Source: Campylorhamphus procurvoides
Taxonomy: Eukaryota > Chordata > Aves > Passeriformes > Dendrocolaptidae
Assembly: GCA_013396655.1 (NCBI GenBank)
Contig: WBMV01004466.1
Coordinates: 248,001-312,000 of the forward strand
DNA: 64,000 nucleotides
Direction: 5' to 3'
The notes beneath the pieces are model-generated. The model ran no database searches. It was not told the DNA's origin and saw only the letters and a list, made by a program, of their open reading frames with translations. Shown here piece by piece: positions 50,101 through 61,294 of the stretch. Numbering within the stretch: the first letter of the stretch is position 1; each line of letters begins with the position of its first letter. Position numbers and translations under genes: made by a program.

Positions 50101-51874
50101 TGGTTTCAAAAGCTTGTGACCTAGTGTGAAGTGCAGATATAAAACTCTAAATCTGAGCAGTCACTGGTATCACAGAGAGCTGTTTTATTGTCAGTGGGCT
50201 ACAGAAGAACCCCCTAAGCAAACTGGTATCCAATCATGTATACAGCATTTATGTGCAACCCCCTAACAAAGGGGAGAGTCAGTACGTGAGTATCTGAGAG
50301 AGACTTATTGTGCATGTACTCAAGGAAGAAGTAAGGAGCTACATGGAATAGCAATTACATGCTCTGCCTCCAGGGACCAAATCCTTACCGGAGTTGCAGA
50401 AGCAGAGCCTGCTTAAGACTACTGAGAAGAGTTCTAGCATAAAGAGCTGGTCTCTGCCATGCTATTTTTAGTGTTTTCTTTCTATAGCAGTTTCTGCTAC
50501 AGTTCTTTAGGGAAGTAACTCCAAAAATGAGGACAGATTTTGGCAGATCAAAGGAAAAGTGGTCAACTGGTTTCAACACCACAAGTCATCCAGAGCCTGA
50601 GTATTTGGCACTTTCTCTCTTAAAGGAAATTAGCTTCTTTTCAGGTAGGAAGATCATGAATCAGGACCACAGATACTTGTAGCAAAGCTTGGTATTAAAT
50701 CGTTATGTTCCAGTGCATGGCATGGGGAGACATATCATGTCATTAAAATGTCAATGATCTTTTCTGCAGCTCTATTTAAAAATCAGTAGCTTGATGAGGC
50801 TCATCACTGCAAATGCTTATGTTGACTTAGTGACAAAGTAGGGAAAGGTGTGGACAAAAGATTATAAAAACCCTTGCTCTGGCATGTGCAAGTAAAGGAA
50901 AAGCACAAACTTCAACTGTTCATGCAGTCCATGTAGCCCTTGATCTTGCTCCTCCCACTCTCTTCTGGAGAACAGAGAGCCCACAGAAAGGAGGCATTCT
51001 AGTTGCTGAAGCAGCCAGCAGAGCTGACCACTGCTGAACAGGGAGCTTGTCAATGAGAAACGTGTCCTGTGTAAGGAAGGGGCTTATTTTGAGTACATGT
51101 ATCAAGAGCCAGCTGCTGTTACAGCTAATTACACATCTTGTTCCTTTCAGTCATCTGCACTGGGAGGGGGAAAAAAATGCCCCTCTACCCTCAAGTTATT
51201 TCTAGTGTCACTTGGACTCTCAAACACAAGCTTATGCTATTGAGGAAAAAATGGTTAAAAATTAAGGATGAAAAGACTGATTTTTCGTGGTAGTCATTAA
51301 CTATGCAGGGGTTCTTCAGTCTGGGGTTTTTTATTCCACACCTCATTTCCACTATTCTGTAAGAGTTTCATTTGAAATATATAAAGACAAAATTCCACCT
51401 TAACCTTATATTTGTCTACTTAACAAAATATTAGTATGGGACATATTGAAGCCCGTTCCCTGCATACTGTCCTCATAGAAACAGCCTAAACCCCAAGACC
51501 CATAAAAGCAGAAACTGCACATCCTTGTTCATTCTGAAGGTGCAGACAGAGTAAGGGACTCCTGGAGGCTGGCAGGTCCCATTCCACCAACCCCAGTCAG
51601 GGGGGCAAGACAACTATAGTGCAGCTCTAGCCCAAGGCATTCCTGAGTCAGGGATGAACAGCCACGGCGTGAACTGAAATGGGAGTCCTGGGCCCAAGGA
51701 AAGGTGGGGGGAGGAAGCTCCATGGGAGGCTGGGCAGGCCGAGCAAGTCTTGGTAATGCCCTCAGGGCATTGGAAACAATTAAGAGAACTGCAGTCATTT
51801 ACTCTACTTGTCAAGGTGGATTCTTTAAAATTAGTCTTCTGCATTAAGGGTTTAAACAGGCTTTCGGTGAGTCT

Positions 51875-52050
51875 GCCTACTAAATTAATTCTAATTTTTA
51901 TCAAGCATTGCTGCACTGTTTCATAAGCAAATCCTGCAGCATTATGCTTAGTCCAGTAAGTAAACACTATCCTACCATTATCAAACTCAAATGACAAAAA
52001 TCATGTAATTAATTAACATACATCATTATACCACCCAAAATGACCGCAGC
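51875..52050. promoter_or_regulatory. Candidate conserved noncoding element
   Basis: AAATTAATTCTAATTTTTA (51882-), CATTATGC, and TGTAATTAATTAAC (52005-) in repeat-free sequence. Weak, motif-based suggestion only. Confidence 0.22.
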
Positions 52051-55023
52051 ATGCTTTTGAAACATCTGTGAGCCTAATGGAACTGAACTACAGGTATCAG
52101 CTTGGTCTGCAGGAGCTCATTTGCCTATATAAAAACCTGCTTTCAAAGTTCCCAGAGCACTTCTCTATCATAGATAGAGATGGAGGTGGAGATTCAGTTT
52201 TTTGCATGACAAATATTGCAAACAATAATTAACATTGCTAAATCCTTAAGTTTGGTGATTTTTCACTCCATAAAGCAAATTTCAGAGTTGCTACTGAAGT
52301 CAAAACCCTATTTAGCATACATTGCACAAAAATTACTAACTGTTGGTGTAGGGATTTTAATGGTATCTATCTCACCACCACCAGAATATGCACAACTTTA
52401 GTTGATGCCTCCTCTCCTAATGAAGCCTCTTGCATTTCATGGTAATAGTAAGATTTCCACCCTGCCTCCAAAAAACCAAAAAAACCCAAAACAACCAGGC
52501 AGAAAAGGCAGAAAAACTTACAAAATGCTAAGGAAAAAAAGTTCATAAATGAGGACTGCAACAGTAATGCTATAGTATATATATTTTACTACAGAAAGCT
52601 ACCTAAAGTGCTAAAACTGAAATCAGAGCTCTCTTTCTAAAGAACAATGCTGGCACATTAAGTAATGACTGTATGCTGCATGTCTCCAGTTCCCTCTGAT
52701 GCAGGGAGATACAGCTTCAGAAGTCCTATGTAGGCTTGGTATCATTCACAATTTTGAGTCATGAGATGATTTCAAAATACCTTTGAAAAATGTAATGTTT
52801 TTTGTCAGTTACCTTACGCTCCTTGTTAATAATGGTCTGTCCTAGCTACTTATGGCATCTTGTGCTATCATCTATGAGATGCTATAGCTATTATTCAGAG
52901 GTAACTATAAATATGAACAATGCTGTATGAATTAAAAGTGAGATATGTTCTCTGTCCCAAACACTTTAAGCTAAAGAGAGGCAGGATACATTAGCACACT
53001 GTAAGATACAGAAAAAGGCACAGGTCAAAGAAGGAATTGTGATACAAGGAAAGAGAGAGAACTCATCAAGGGTCGAGATCACAAATGTACGCAGCAGGCT
53101 TTTAGATGTGCAAGTAAACTTTTGATAGTGTCAGATGGATGTAAGAGGGCCCCTTAAGTGTGCAAGTGGCATAGAGAGGGGAGAACAGTGTGTGGCAAGC
53201 AAATATTTGAGATTATGAGACAGAAAGCTGAGGACCCTTATCACATTTGTCAGTTGTGATAGTGACAAGACTGATGCCGGAAAGAAATAAGAACTAGATT
53301 CCCCTGCTTGACTCTCTCTGGTTCCCTGAGAAGAGTCAGGGTAGTGAGCTGCAGGCTGCTGTGGTGTCGTGCGCTTACACCAGTTTTCATGCTATCAAAA
53401 ATCCCTCATGTATATTTTAGGATGGATTCAGGCATTCTCTAACTTCATGTGCTTTGGAGGCCCTTGTTCTGACAGCACTTGTCAGAGGGACAAGTGGGAC
53501 TAATGACCCTATGGTTAAACCTAGCCAGTGCAACTTTCAGAAGCAAGGAGGGGATGCCACAGCTCTGTTCTTCCCAAGGCCACCAGGGAATCTAAAATTA
53601 CAAAACTCGAGAAATGTTACTCCTAGCCCCCATTTTTACCACATCTAGTCTCACCCTGGTAGTCAGCCAGCTCACTCAGTTAGACCCCTATGCTGTTTCA
53701 GCCCCTAAATCTACATGATTGCTCAAAAAACACCCCACCCCTACTCTGTCCACATCCATTTTTTCCCAGTGGAAGTACCATAGGCTGTAGCTTCCTGGCT
53801 GGGTTTCTTTGGTCTGTGTGATGGGCCCCCATTGACAGACCTTTAATTTCTTTAAGCTGCATTTTCATAGGCTAGAAATTCAAATAAATGTGATGCATAA
53901 GCCCAGCTTCACCTTTTCAAGACATTCAGCAACTTCTGGATAAAGGACAGGAGCAAGGTCAGCGATAGCTGCTGCTGGAAGGGCAGAGTGGTAGAAGTGT
54001 CAGCTAGAGGTAACAAAAAATGTAAGCCCAGCCTGTGGAAAACAGAGTGCAAATGTATCTGTATCAGGATGCTTCTCCTGCTCCTTTTCAGTGACCAGCC
54101 TCTGCAGCTCTTAGTTCCCAACTGTGTAAATTGTCTTCTTTGTGCTACTACTTCAGTTTGCATTGTGGTGAGATGACCAAGTAGCTGCACATCTATGCTC
54201 GGACATGGATACCTTTGGCTTTGGGGAGTGTCGAACCAGAGTCACACTCACTGTGGTACAGCCTTTAAGGTCAGTATGGCAACTAAAAGGAAGACTATAA
54301 AGCTAGATGGAAGACAACCTTAAGTGAAGGAAGACAATAAATGGCAATGGATGTTAGCCACTCTTAAGAGACTTCAAGGATATAATAAAACTGTAACATT
54401 AATTGTAGTTTTAACTATTACTTACCCAGTATCAGAGTAATTCATTCCAGTTACTTATGACACCCAAACCATACTAAATCAAAATCACCAACGGTGTGAA
54501 TTTATAAGATCTGTTTTGCTCTGGAAGCAAAGCATTAATGTTCTAGGTGAAAAAAAAAAAAAAAAACCACAATGGTGCATTTCAACACAAAAGCGATCTG
54601 AGCCTTTACTATAGAAGTAATAAGGCATTTATTATTTCAAGAGCCCTGCATTCACAATATCCCCTTTTTCAAAGAAAACACCCCTTCCTTCCCATTTTTA
54701 TGAGGCTAACTTGTAGTATGTCACCACTGTGAGACTTCTGAATGTGCTCAGAACAAGACAATAATAGTAAGCCACAGACGAATGATGTGTAGTAAAAATC
54801 AATAAACCTTATAACTATTCACTAAGGGAACTGATTTTATGCCTATAAAAATAAAACAATTATAGCAATATTAATGGCAGATTCATCATAGTAATATAAA
54901 AAGTCCAAGTGTGCTTGTCTGTTGGGAATCTTTAATTCATCCTTCTGTATTAAGTATTCACAAGGTAGAAGAAATGGAACCGACTTCAAGAACAACCTTT
55001 AACTTGCAGTAATTCACCCTGTC

Positions 55024-55096
55024 AAAAAAAAAACAAACAAAAAAACCCAAACCAAACAACAACAACAACAAAAACCAAAACCAAACAAAAAACACA
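55024..55096. repeat. A/C-only low-complexity tract
   Basis: AAAAAAAAACAAACAAAAAAAC, CCAAACCAAACAACAACAAC, AAAAACCAAAACCAAAC: same composition as the 46688 tract. Confidence 0.8.
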
Positions 55097-55721
55097 GTAA
55101 AACTTTTAAAAAACACCCAGTTTTGACAATCAATGTAACTGAGATATGCAGAAAAGGACAAAAGTTAAAGCCTCAAATGCTGACCAGAAAATCTGATGTT
55201 TTTTCATGCCATGATTAGTGATTTCATATTACTGTGTCCTGTGTTAACCACATTGTAACAAAACAGATTGTACAGCCACATAAAATATCTATTTTGTGGT
55301 AATGCAGGTTAAGCACAGCAAAGGAATTCTTTTTTTTAACTGACAGCTCCTCTGTTTTTAGGCATCTAGTTAATTTGGGGGAAGGGGGGCAATACAGATA
55401 TAATAGGAAAAAATTGCCTATAATTTATAGCATACAGAGCTGCTCTAAAACAGGTATTAGAGATTTCAGTTCCACTAATACCATCCAAAGTGTTACTATG
55501 GGCCTTTTTTGAGCCTATCAGGGTCAACTGAAAGAGGTCCACTGCTATCTGGGTTGGGCTCCGCATCTCCCGCTGGGAGAGGACAACGACACAGTTCACC
55601 AAGAGCACAATTTGTAGCTGTGTTGTTGCTGCAGCCTCTGCTATCTACAGCTATGACACATCTTTCAAAGTGGCCTATAGACACCCAGAAATTTAAAAAA
55701 AAAAAAAAAACAACTTTTTTC

Positions 55722-55727
55722 TTTATT
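55722..55727 (-). terminator. Candidate distal poly(A) signal of ZNF608
   Basis: AATAAA on the minus strand, followed within about 15 nt by a 17-nt U run on the transcript strand that could act as the downstream element. It lies about 1.05 kb past the putative last acceptor. No transcript data are available to confirm the cleavage site. Confidence 0.5.
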
Positions 55728-56260
55728 CTGATTGCCAAATTATTTAAGGCAAGTAAAAAAAATGAAAGCATTCAGTATACGTTTTACATAAAATAAACTA
55801 GATTACAATAAAACAAGTAAACAGGTAATGGCATTAAAGTCTCTCTAAATCTGGGTAATTGTAAACATTAAAAAAAAGACTGCAGGACTATTCAAGTAAT
55901 AGAACAATCACAGATGTCTTCTCATATGCAGGCTATTAGGTTATCTGCCATTCAAGATTATCAAAAAAGACATTTCATTATTCACAGATGCTCATTATCT
56001 CCATTTAAAATCTATACATTATATACAACACAGTTTTTGTGGTACTAGAATCCCCATGCCTTCCAAAGGTATATTTTTCACAATACACAATTACAATGAA
56101 ACAGTGAATACAGTAACATTTTACACTGATGCATCTTAATAGGAACCACCAAATAGACATCTACATTGTACCAAAGTGTCATCACAGTTAGCCTCTCTGA
56201 GAGCTTGTGGGAAATATCAGAAGGGTATGCAAGGTTCAGGCACACTGATACATAACATTA

Positions 56261-56266
56261 TTTATT
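56261..56266 (-). terminator. Candidate proximal poly(A) signal of ZNF608
   Basis: AATAAA on the minus strand inside AAATAAATAATG, followed by a GU-rich stretch (GTTATGTATCAGTGTG) 10-30 nt downstream. Use of it would give a 3' UTR about half as long as that from the distal signal. Confidence 0.35.
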
Positions 56267-56441
56267 TACAATCGGAAAGGAGAAAAAAAAAAGAAGAAAA
56301 AGAAAAGGAAGAAGAAGAGAAAAAAACCAAACAGCCTTTTGCGGTTAACGCTTTCTAAACATGACAAATACATATCTCCATTTACTGTGTGGTTCGCAAC
56401 TTAGCAGCAGACCCTGTGTGCGAGCCTTGGTACTGATACAA

Positions 56442-56554
56442 NNNNNNNNNNNNNNNNNNNNNNNNNNNNNNNNNNNNNNNNNNNNNNNNNNNNNNNNNNN
56501 NNNNNNNNNNNNNNNNNNNNNNNNNNNNNNNNNNNNNNNNNNNNNNNNNNNNNN
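56442..56554. other. Assembly gap (113 N) in ZNF608 3' UTR
   Basis: A run of N bordered on the right by TATATATACGCATATATATA-type sequence (56555-56580). A collapsed or unsequenced dinucleotide microsatellite is the likely cause. Confidence 0.95.
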
Positions 56555-56771
56555 TATATATACGCATATATATATATATAAAAACAGAAGTCTAATTACA
56601 GCAACATTTGTTACTCTGTGATAAAATCTGCAATTTACAAAAATGAAATGACTGGTTTTTGCCTGCCATTAAGGCATTTCAAATTAACACCATGGAACTG
56701 ATGTCTGTAATAAAGCGCTTCCTCATGTGATCCAGTCACATGACAATGTTCATCCCCAAATTCATCATTCT

Positions 56772-57776
56772 CTGAAAAGAGAAAGAAAAACGTTTTAGTA
56801 AGCAGCATTCCTTCATCATACTTTTTTTACTGCGCTTTAGATCATGAAATGAAATCTGTACAAGTGTTCTCAAACTCAAGAAAAAAAGATGGCAAGCCAT
56901 ATCCTAATATCTCCCCTGCCAGGAACAACACAGAAACAACCTGTGCCAGATTTATCTTGTGGTGTTATAACACCCTATCATCGACCAGGTCTTTCAGGGC
57001 TACAAACCTTTCTTACTCAAATAATTCCAGGTAAGAGCCTTTCTTGGCTGCTTGTTTACAGAATCACCTTTCAGAAAGACACCCATAACCACAGAACTTA
57101 ACTGTACTATTTAATACATTAAACTCTGAGGTTTAACATGGCAGTGATGAACAAAACTCAAACTTGCAAAGATTCTTTGGGCTTTTCACTTGAGATGGGA
57201 TCACTGTAATACAGGAGAATATCTTTCCCCTTGAAGAGTAAGAGTGATAACTGACAAGTAAATTCTACTGCAAAGCTAGAAAATAACTGAGAGGCAAATG
57301 GGTGGAAGTAACTTAAATAAGATGTCGGCTCTAACAGGCTTTCAAACAAACCTCTCTGAAAGCAAAATCAGCAAACCAGGCAGACTTGCAGAATAGATAA
57401 AATTCTATGTTTTTCTGGTTATAAATGGAACTAACTGAACATTAATTTTAAACTCATTTTGTAAAAATTTGGATTTCAAATTATATTTCATAATCACTTT
57501 TTTTATCTTAATACAAATCCTTAAAATATAGTCTGGGAAAATCTCAGAAGATGGACTACTTGTTCTTTCCTAATGACCTATGTTACAGTTAAAGAACACA
57601 ATTAAGGACAAAATGTCACCTTAAAGAGAACAAAACTGCAATTAACCCAAAATACCAAATTTTTCCTCCACCTTCAAAACAGGGTCATACAGAGAACTGA
57701 AGACCATCAGGCTAAAAAAATCTATGATTTACTTTCTCCTCTCTATGTTATGGTATATAATTTACTGGCTATTTAC
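56772..57776 (-). other. ZNF608: Putative last ZNF608 intron, overlapping the alternative stop codon
   Basis: AG|GTAAAT at 57776 to CTTTTCAG at 56772, 1005 bp. If it is retained, the TAA at 57775 ends the protein and this becomes 3' UTR. Confidence 0.6.
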
Positions 57777-57858
57777 CTTCTTTGTGCAGGAAACATACCA
57801 GATGCAGATGCCTGTGCAGCCACCTGCTGAGTGGCAACAAGGGCAGCAGAGGTCAATC
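57773..57858 (-). CDS. ZNF608: ZNF608 C-terminal coding exon ([16 protein letters not shown]...QRR)
   Basis: The acceptor CTTTCCCTCAG ends at 57859. With the carried G the frame reads [20 protein letters not shown], then GMFPAQRR, then TAA (57775-57773). This Ala/Gln-rich end matches the known C-terminus of ZNF608. The stop overlaps a good splice donor: AGAAG|GTAAAT, with the GT at 57776-57775. If that donor is used, coding sequence stops at 57777 in this exon and continues into the exon starting at 56771, giving two further codons (completed Arg, then Glu) before TGA. Without splicing the protein ends ...AQRR. I think splicing is the more likely default, because the downstream acceptor is strong, but the sequence alone does not decide it. 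Confidence 0.92.
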
Positions 57859-58878
57859 CTGAGGGAAAGAAGGAAAAAAAAGAATGTTGATGGATGTCTG
57901 GTTTTAATGGATTTTTGTGCTTAGAGATACAGTAGGAAGCATCTCTAAGGCAAACATCCAGAAAATAGCGGGGCTTAACACTACATAAATGGCAAATATT
58001 CCAGACAACACTGTTAAGACAGTCTGCCTGGTGTGATCGGTACACCTTTATATAATAAACTGAATTGTCCTTAATACATATTTTACAAGAAATTACAGCA
58101 TTTCTACTTATAGCGTTCCTTTCCAAATACCGCACTGCATGATGCTAAGTGGTTTGTATGAGCCCTGAATAGGAAGCTCAGTAGAAATTATAGGTACCAG
58201 GAAACAACAAGAATCAAAAGACACAGTGAATTACAGAAACGACATGCTATCTGCTCAGAATACAATACTTTCATAATAACTTACAATTTTTACAGTTTTG
58301 CTACTGAACAAGCATAATGCATCTCAAAAGGCATATGGACTCACTGAATCAAACTGAGAAATGTCAAGACTTTTACACAAGAAAAATAAGTGCTGAGGCA
58401 CCAAGTGAACATAAAGAAATAATGTCATTTAGCCACCAATTGTGGTACCACATACTTTGCTGCATGGGAAGAAATCTCTTTTTCATTCAGCTAGAGTTCA
58501 CAGTTAGAGAAAAAACATTCAAAGAGTGGTATAAAACCTAGAGAGAATAAATCGTATCTTACTAGGCTTTTTCCCTAACTGCAACTTTGTGCACGGCATT
58601 TGCCAAAATACAAAGGGTCCTCTTTCAGACAGTTGAATTATAACAAGCGCAAACCCTTGTGACTGCAATGCCTTGTACATAAAATATGTTCAGTATAAAA
58701 AGCTTTTGTCTTTGCTACACTTTTTCCATTGCTTACACAACCCTAATTATACAAGAAGAAGGTTGTTTGGTTTGGATTTTTTTACTGCCTTTCAGCCAGT
58801 TAATGTCAATTTGTGGGAAGAATCAAAACATTCACGTGAATGACAGCCTAACTGGTATATCTTTAATAATGCTCTGAC

Positions 58879-58904
58879 ACCCAGTTTTGTTTCCAAAACT
58901 GGGT
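58879..58904. repeat. Perfect 11-bp stem-loop in ZNF608 intron
   Basis: ACCCAGTTTTG, TTTC, CAAAACTGGGT, transcribed as part of the ZNF608 pre-mRNA. Confidence 0.9.
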
Positions 58905-58950
58905 ATTTCTCAGACAAGAAGCTATTAATATACTGTTAGCACATGCTAAC

Positions 58951-58994
58951 ATGGCTTTTCAAGCCTTCTTCCATGACTTTTCAAGCCTTCTTCC
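58951..58994. repeat. 22-bp tandem duplication in ZNF608 intron
   Basis: Two adjacent copies of ATGRCTTTTCAAGCCTTCTT (plus CC), differing at one base. A recent local duplication about 130 bp downstream of the 59125 exon end in transcript direction. Confidence 0.92.
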
Positions 58995-59124
58995 TAAATG
59001 TAAAGCACTTCCACTTTAACAACAGGATCTCTATTCAAAATGCTTCATGTAGGCATGATTTCCAACACCAAGGCAACACTTCCATGAGGAAAGCTGATCC
59101 CACCATTGGAAATTTTCTGCTCAC

Positions 59125-59278
59125 CTTGAAATGGGTCATATTGTCCAGGTATGAGAGGGTAACCCATTCCAACATGTGTATGATGGTGTGTATGGAGATG
59201 CCGCTGGCTAAACGGAGAATGGCGGTCTCGTTCCCTTTCTGCTTCCCGTTCACGCTCAGCTGCTGATTTTTCCACAGG
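59125..59278 (-). CDS. ZNF608: ZNF608 coding exon (His/Arg-rich [12 protein letters not shown] exon)
   Basis: This exon is 154 nt (51 codons plus one base). It is preceded by a pyrimidine-rich TTCTGTTACTAG acceptor (ending 59279) and followed by a GTGAGCAG donor (59124). It encodes [20 protein letters not shown], then [20 protein letters not shown], then [11 protein letters not shown]. Notable features are an Arg/Glu alternating stretch, probably a short charged helix, and a histidine cluster (HLHTHHHTH). Both are typical of the ZNF608/ZNF609 tail. The last base supplies the first position of the Gly codon shared with the next exon. Human ZNF608 as I remember it has the same layout here with only a few substitutions. 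Confidence 0.95.
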
Positions 59279-60171
59279 CTAGTAACAGAAAATGAAAGCA
59301 AAGTGATACAGGAATTTTAAAAGGGATGAAATCACAAGAAAACCACACTTGCCACTACCTCTCAACACTTTTTTGAATACAAATAAGGAAGCTAATTTTT
59401 TCTGAAAAAGTATTTCTACTTATTCTAACCTAAAGCTAGTCTTTCTGGCTAATGGAAGATTTTCCAAGGCACAGAAATTTTGAGGCAACACCATGCAGCT
59501 TGAACCACTATGATGACTTCTAGTTTTGGGCTCTCTGAAGCCTGGCTGGCTTGTCGGTGGCCTGAACAACCTAGCTGAGCCGATGAAAGCTGCTGTAATT
59601 GAATCCTCAAGCCTCTAAAGCACTCTAGAGATCTGACTGAATAACCAGAAAAACCTTTTAAAAAATAGAATTACAGTTGGTAACTTGTTCACAATTAAAA
59701 CTAGCACCCACTTATCTGAAAGTAAAATAATAGTATTTGTTCGAACATGTAAATCTGCAGAAATGGGGGCTGGTAATCTGCTATTTGGAAGATGTGGATT
59801 CTTGGCAAATACAAGAAGGGGATGTTACCAAATCTCATAGCCCAACTTCTCATTTCATTATCTGTTTTAAAACAGGAGCGTCCTGTTTAACTGCAATAAA
59901 CTGTGCCCCAGGAAGTATCTCTGAATCTGTATTTCAATATGAATCCATTCAAGATAGGAAGATTCTGAGCTCAGAACTGTGTTATATGTGTCACTTCCAG
60001 TTTATGCCACAGGAGCACCCTGACTATAAATTGCTTTTATTTTAAGCAGTACTATAAAGAAGAATCATGCAATCACAGTTTGATGCCAGATTGTGTGCTT
60101 CTTAAAATTATGTTCTTTCTCTACTCCTTCCCATATGTAACCCTCTTCAGTAACAACAGATGAAGCCTTAC
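59279..60171 (-). other. ZNF608: ZNF608 intron (893 bp)
   Basis: GTAAGG donor and TACTAG acceptor. A 102-codon plus-strand open frame at 59737-60045 lies in it. It has no recognisable similarity and I treat it as chance. Confidence 0.9.
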
Positions 60172-60344
60172 AACAGGTGACTTGCTGCGATACTGGTTGG
60201 CATGCTGTTGGAGCAAATCCAGTGCTTTGGACTCAGTGGTTGATTTTGCATTGATGCTTGGGCTGGTATTGACCTTCTCTGTCTCTTCTCTCCCTGACAT
60301 CTTCCCATAAACTGGATAGTGAAATCCTGGAGAGAGATAGGCTC
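60172..60344 (-). CDS. ZNF608: ZNF608 coding exon ([15 protein letters not shown]... exon)
   Basis: This exon is 173 nt. Its acceptor is CTGCAG|GAGCC at 60345 and its donor is GTT|GTAAGG at 60171. The single base carried from the previous exon completes a Gly codon, so the reading frame is (G)[20 protein letters not shown], then [23 protein letters not shown], then [14 protein letters not shown]. Length plus carried base equals 58 codons, so the exon leaves in phase 0. The segment is rich in Ser, Thr and Gln with no known fold. It belongs to the disordered, conserved C-terminal tail of ZNF608. No stop or frame disruption is present. The assignment rests on the joined frame and on recognition of the protein family. 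Confidence 0.94.
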
Positions 60345-60876
60345 CTGCAGGTAAACAATAAATACCACATCAAGTTACTGTTTTTACATTTTGGTTATAT
60401 CAAGGTAAAAGGAAGGAATGTCAGAACAGAGGATAACAGCAAAAGTAGATCATATAACTATCAAATGGCATCTCTGCTCTTCAATTTCATCACCTAATTT
60501 ACCCTGATGAATGGAGGTTATAAAGAGGGTTCAGTTGATAGCCATTTTAGACATTTATGGGTCCTCTTTAAGTGAAAGGAATAGTAACTATAATGTTTCT
60601 GACAGTAAGTGCTTAGAATATTTTTATAGGCAATAAACTATCTATCAGTCTAACAGCAATAGCAGACTGTCAAGGGTTGAGAGACCTGTAGCTGGGAACT
60701 GTGAGAGTTCATAAAAGGAACATATTGTATTAAATCAGTTTCATCAGTAACACAATGTCACCCATGAAGCTTCTAATATATCCTAGCTACTCAAAGAAAT
60801 ATTAAAATGCAGACTTTACTGCAACTTGAGGGTTCAAATCTTAACTATCGTGCAAGGCAAGTTTCAGAATACATAC
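60345..60876 (-). other. ZNF608: ZNF608 intron (532 bp)
   Basis: GTATGT donor and CTGCAG acceptor. I see no internal feature. Confidence 0.9.
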
Positions 60877-61294
60877 CAGGATAGCTGTGCATTAGGACAG
60901 GAGAGACTGCGCGATAGGCTGGATGGTTGGGATCGTACATCTGTGGATACGGATAAGCATGCAAGTACTGGATATATGACTGATGCTGACTCATTGGTGA
61001 GGAAACTGCTACTCTAGCACCCCGAGAGTCCTTCCAATTTACAGGAGTCTTTTGGTCATCAGTTTTTATCTTGCTCTCATCCACTGATTGAGAATCAGAA
61101 CGCTTGACCTCTTTAGGCTCCTCTTTAATGCTTGCTAATGAGACAGGAAGGTTAGGCAGGGAACTTTCCTTGTTAGGTGTTTTTCTAGGGCTGTCTTCTT
61201 TTAACTTTTTCTCACGATCAAGTTCTTCTGATTTTTGCTGATCAAGGTATTTGGGCTGATAGACATAATGATGCCATGTTCGTGAATCTGGATC
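60877..61294 (-). CDS. ZNF608: ZNF608 coding exon ([16 protein letters not shown]... exon)
   Basis: This exon is 418 nt long, 139 codons plus one base. It begins after a TATTAG acceptor (61296-61295) in phase 0, giving ...[25 protein letters not shown]. It ends with the first base of a Gly codon at a GTATGT donor (60876-60871). The peptide has a Lys/Glu-rich segment ([20 protein letters not shown]), an IKEEPKE motif that fits the sumoylation consensus, and the highly conserved [20 protein letters not shown] and [20 protein letters not shown], followed by [13 protein letters not shown]. This matches what I know of vertebrate ZNF608 almost residue for residue, with no frameshift or stop. The previous intron is about 1.8 kb and the next is 532 bp. 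The first in-frame Met (VDESKI region) is not a start; this is an internal exon. Confidence 0.96.

Larger units (their letters stand above)
44116..55699. other. Intergenic, downstream of ZNF608
   Basis: No gene recognised. Contains GC-richer patches at 45960-46160 and 51530-51780, A/C tracts at 46688, 48836, 52467 and 55024, candidate regulatory stretches, a 17-nt poly(A) at 54550 and a CpG-bearing patch at 55500-55690 next to the ZNF608 3' end. Confidence 0.65.
55700..56771 (-). other. ZNF608: Probable ZNF608 terminal exon, mostly 3' UTR (contains an assembly gap)
   Basis: On the minus strand an almost unbroken polypyrimidine tract (CGTTTTTCTTTCTCTTTTCAG) leads to an AG at 56773-56772. Joined to the donor at 57776, the frame reads ...AQR, Arg, Glu and then TGA at 56767-56765. 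The rest would be 3' UTR of roughly 1 kb, which is a plausible length for this gene. Candidate poly(A) signals AATAAA occur at 56266-56261 and 55727-55722. The second is followed by a long U-rich run (55710-55694), as expected of a downstream element. The left end given here is therefore approximate. A gap of 113 N sits inside. Confidence 0.6.
57859..59124 (-). other. ZNF608: ZNF608 intron (1266 bp)
   Basis: GTGAGCAG donor and CCCTCAG acceptor. It contains a 22-bp tandem duplication (58951-58994) and a perfect 11-bp stem-loop (58879-58904). Confidence 0.9.

Noticed and set aside
59737..60045. 102-codon plus-strand frame
   Set aside because: Inside a ZNF608 intron, no recognisable features, first codon from chance ATG.
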